This document shows positions 6,150 to 6,510 of a DNA stretch of 6,510 nucleotides, piece by piece; the first letter of the stretch is position 1; every line of letters begins with the position of its first letter. Origin of the DNA: Chloroflexota bacterium (GTDB lineage Bacteria > Chloroflexota > Anaerolineae > Ardenticatenales > Ardenticatenaceae); NCBI GenBank assembly GCA_003520455.1, contig DOUV01000867.1, positions 1-6,510 on the forward strand, in the 5' to 3' direction. Both the position numbers and the translations under genes were made by a program. The notes beneath the pieces are model-generated. The model had not been told where the DNA came from, searched no databases, and worked only from the letters and a program-made list of their open reading frames with translations.

Positions 6150-6308
6150 CGTGTCCAGCGTGGCATGGCGGTCCTTTTTGTACAGATTGACACGCCCACC
6201 GCCCCACCCCAAACGCGCGGAAAGTCGCCGGGCTAGCCGAAAGGGCGGCCGCGTACCCCGCCTGACCCCTATCCGGTGGTCAAAAAAGGGCTCGCTCACG
6301 CCGCTTGA
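6150..6308 (+). pseudogene. Outer IS transposase, C-terminal fragment
   Basis: Joined to the middle fragment at codon CGG (4357-4359), the frame reads LTPRRVQRGMAVLFVQIDTP, then TAPPQTRGKSPG, then TAG at 6234-6236, then PKGRPRTPPDPYPVVKKG and a TGA at 6306-6308. The LTP-x-RV-x-RG block, the Pro-rich GKSPG(R)PKGR stretch and the terminal PVVKKG are the normal tail of this family. The fragment is therefore the missing C-terminus displaced 1.8 kb by IS66. The TAG replaces one residue in the basic tail, so the gene had either decayed slightly or ended early. In total 438 + 729 + 159 nt give 442 codons including the stop. Confidence 0.82.
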
Positions 6309-6355
6309 CGGCACAGCGCTCCTTTTCAACTCAATTGTTAATGTCCATTTCTCGT

Positions 6356-6371
6356 CCCGGCACAAGCCGGG
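6356..6371 (+). other. Hairpin just inside the right end of the outer IS
   Basis: CCCGGC (6356-6361) and GCCGGG (6366-6371) form a perfect 6-bp stem with an ACAA loop, 9 bp inside the right inverted repeat. No T-run follows, so it is a weak candidate for an intrinsic terminator of transposase transcription. Confidence 0.4.
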
Positions 6372-6380
6372 CTAACTACC

Positions 6381-6396
6381 GTTGTCTAAACTCGAG
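6381..6396 (-). repeat. Right inverted repeat of the outer IS
   Basis: GTTGTCTAAACTCGAG, the exact reverse complement of 1244-1259, located 5.1 kb away because of the two nested insertions. Confidence 0.85.
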
Positions 6397-6401
6397 AGGA
6401 A
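6397..6401 (+). repeat. Right target-site duplication (AGGAA) of the outer IS
   Basis: Second copy of the 5-bp repeat at 1239-1243, directly abutting the right inverted repeat of the outer element. Confidence 0.8.
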
Positions 6402-6510
6402 GATAGATTGTAGGAGCTACCTCTTTGCCAATGACAGGATCTACCAAGGTATCTGTTAACCCGGCGGATTGAAAAGCTTTCGCTAATCCCAATACCTTCG
6501 CCAATTAGGC
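6402..6510. other. Flanking DNA right of the outer IS
   Basis: The original target DNA continues here. The plus strand has stops in all three frames within this stretch. The minus strand holds one open frame (see separate entry). Composition is visibly less GC-rich than the transposase genes. Confidence 0.5.

Larger units (their letters stand above)
1244..6396 (+). mobile_element. Outer insertion sequence (IS701-like / NF041680-type), interrupted by two other IS elements
   Basis: CTCGAGTTTAGACAAC at 1244-1259 is repeated exactly in inverted orientation at 6381-6396, and the unit is bracketed by AGGAA direct repeats. It spans 5,153 bp now. Subtracting the ISL3 segment (1765-3630 including one flanking repeat) and the IS66 segment (4360-6149 including one repeat) leaves about 1,497 bp, a normal size for a single-gene IS. 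Its only gene is the broken DDE transposase described below. Each end carries a hairpin just inside the inverted repeat (1279-1308 and 6356-6371). The intact ends could in principle still be mobilised by a related transposase supplied in trans. The family name is from motif memory; boundaries and nesting are read directly from the sequence. Confidence 0.85.
6376..6504 (-). other. Possible reverse-strand coding remnant, unidentified
   Basis: On the minus strand, after a TAA at 6507-6505, the frame from TTG at 6504 reads LAKVLGLAKAFQSAG, then LTDTLVDPVIGKEVAPTIYLP. It then enters the outer IS and stops at 6378-6376. With the outer IS removed, the frame instead runs on into the terminal repeat of the 342-bp element and stops at 1175-1173. 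The composition looks protein-like (Ala, Leu, Val, Gly, few rare residues), but the length is too short to be significant. No start signal and no family were recognised. It could be the truncated 3' end of a gene hit by the repeat element, or chance. Confidence 0.25.

Noticed and set aside
1244..6396. A composite transposon carrying cargo genes
   Set aside because: No cargo exists. Everything inside the outer ends is transposase sequence or IS termini, and the inner elements are different families nested within a gene rather than paired copies flanking DNA.
1..6510. CRISPR array, tRNA/rRNA, toxin-antitoxin, defence or reverse-transcriptase system
   Set aside because: No regularly spaced direct repeats, no tRNA-like cloverleaf or rRNA segments noticed, and every sizeable supported frame is a transposase.

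Overview
This window is wall-to-wall mobile DNA from a GC-rich bacterium. No housekeeping gene, RNA gene, CRISPR array or defence gene can be supported. The insertion-sequence (IS) families here (IS1182, ISL3, IS66 and an IS701-like/NF041680-type transposase) are shared by many GC-rich environmental phyla, so the host cannot be placed from this sequence alone.

Layout, left to right. Positions 1-806 are the 3' part of an IS1182-type transposase whose 5' end lies outside the window, followed by about 95 bp of the element's right-end region. Positions 901-1242 form a 342-bp non-coding element with imperfect 47-bp terminal inverted repeats (40/47 matching), resembling a MITE or an internally deleted IS. 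One base beyond it begins a larger structure, 1244-6396. It is bounded by a perfect 16-bp inverted repeat and a perfect 5-bp direct repeat (AGGAA), so it is one transposition unit.

This outer IS (about 1,497 bp once its guests are removed) carried a single DDE transposase gene of about 441 codons. The gene is broken into three pieces (1327-1764, 3631-4359, 6150-6308) by two other elements. The first guest is an ISL3-family element, with 23-bp inverted repeats at 1810-1832 and 3588-3610 and an intact 562-aa transposase at 1888-3576. The second is an IS66-family element, 4360-6141, with 26-bp inverted repeats and a perfect 8-bp target duplication (CACCACGG). Its 554-codon transposase frame is interrupted only by one in-frame TAG. 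Removing both guests restores one continuous reading frame for the outer transposase, except for a TAG 24 codons before its final stop.

The genes do not cooperate in a pathway. The window records successive insertions: the outer IS landed beside the small repeat element, then the ISL3 and IS66 elements landed inside its transposase gene. Only the ISL3 transposase looks complete, and it could in principle still act. The last 109 bp are flanking DNA with a short reverse-strand frame that looks protein-like but is unidentified. I see no sign of an undescribed system; the value of the region is its cleanly reconstructable nested-transposon history.
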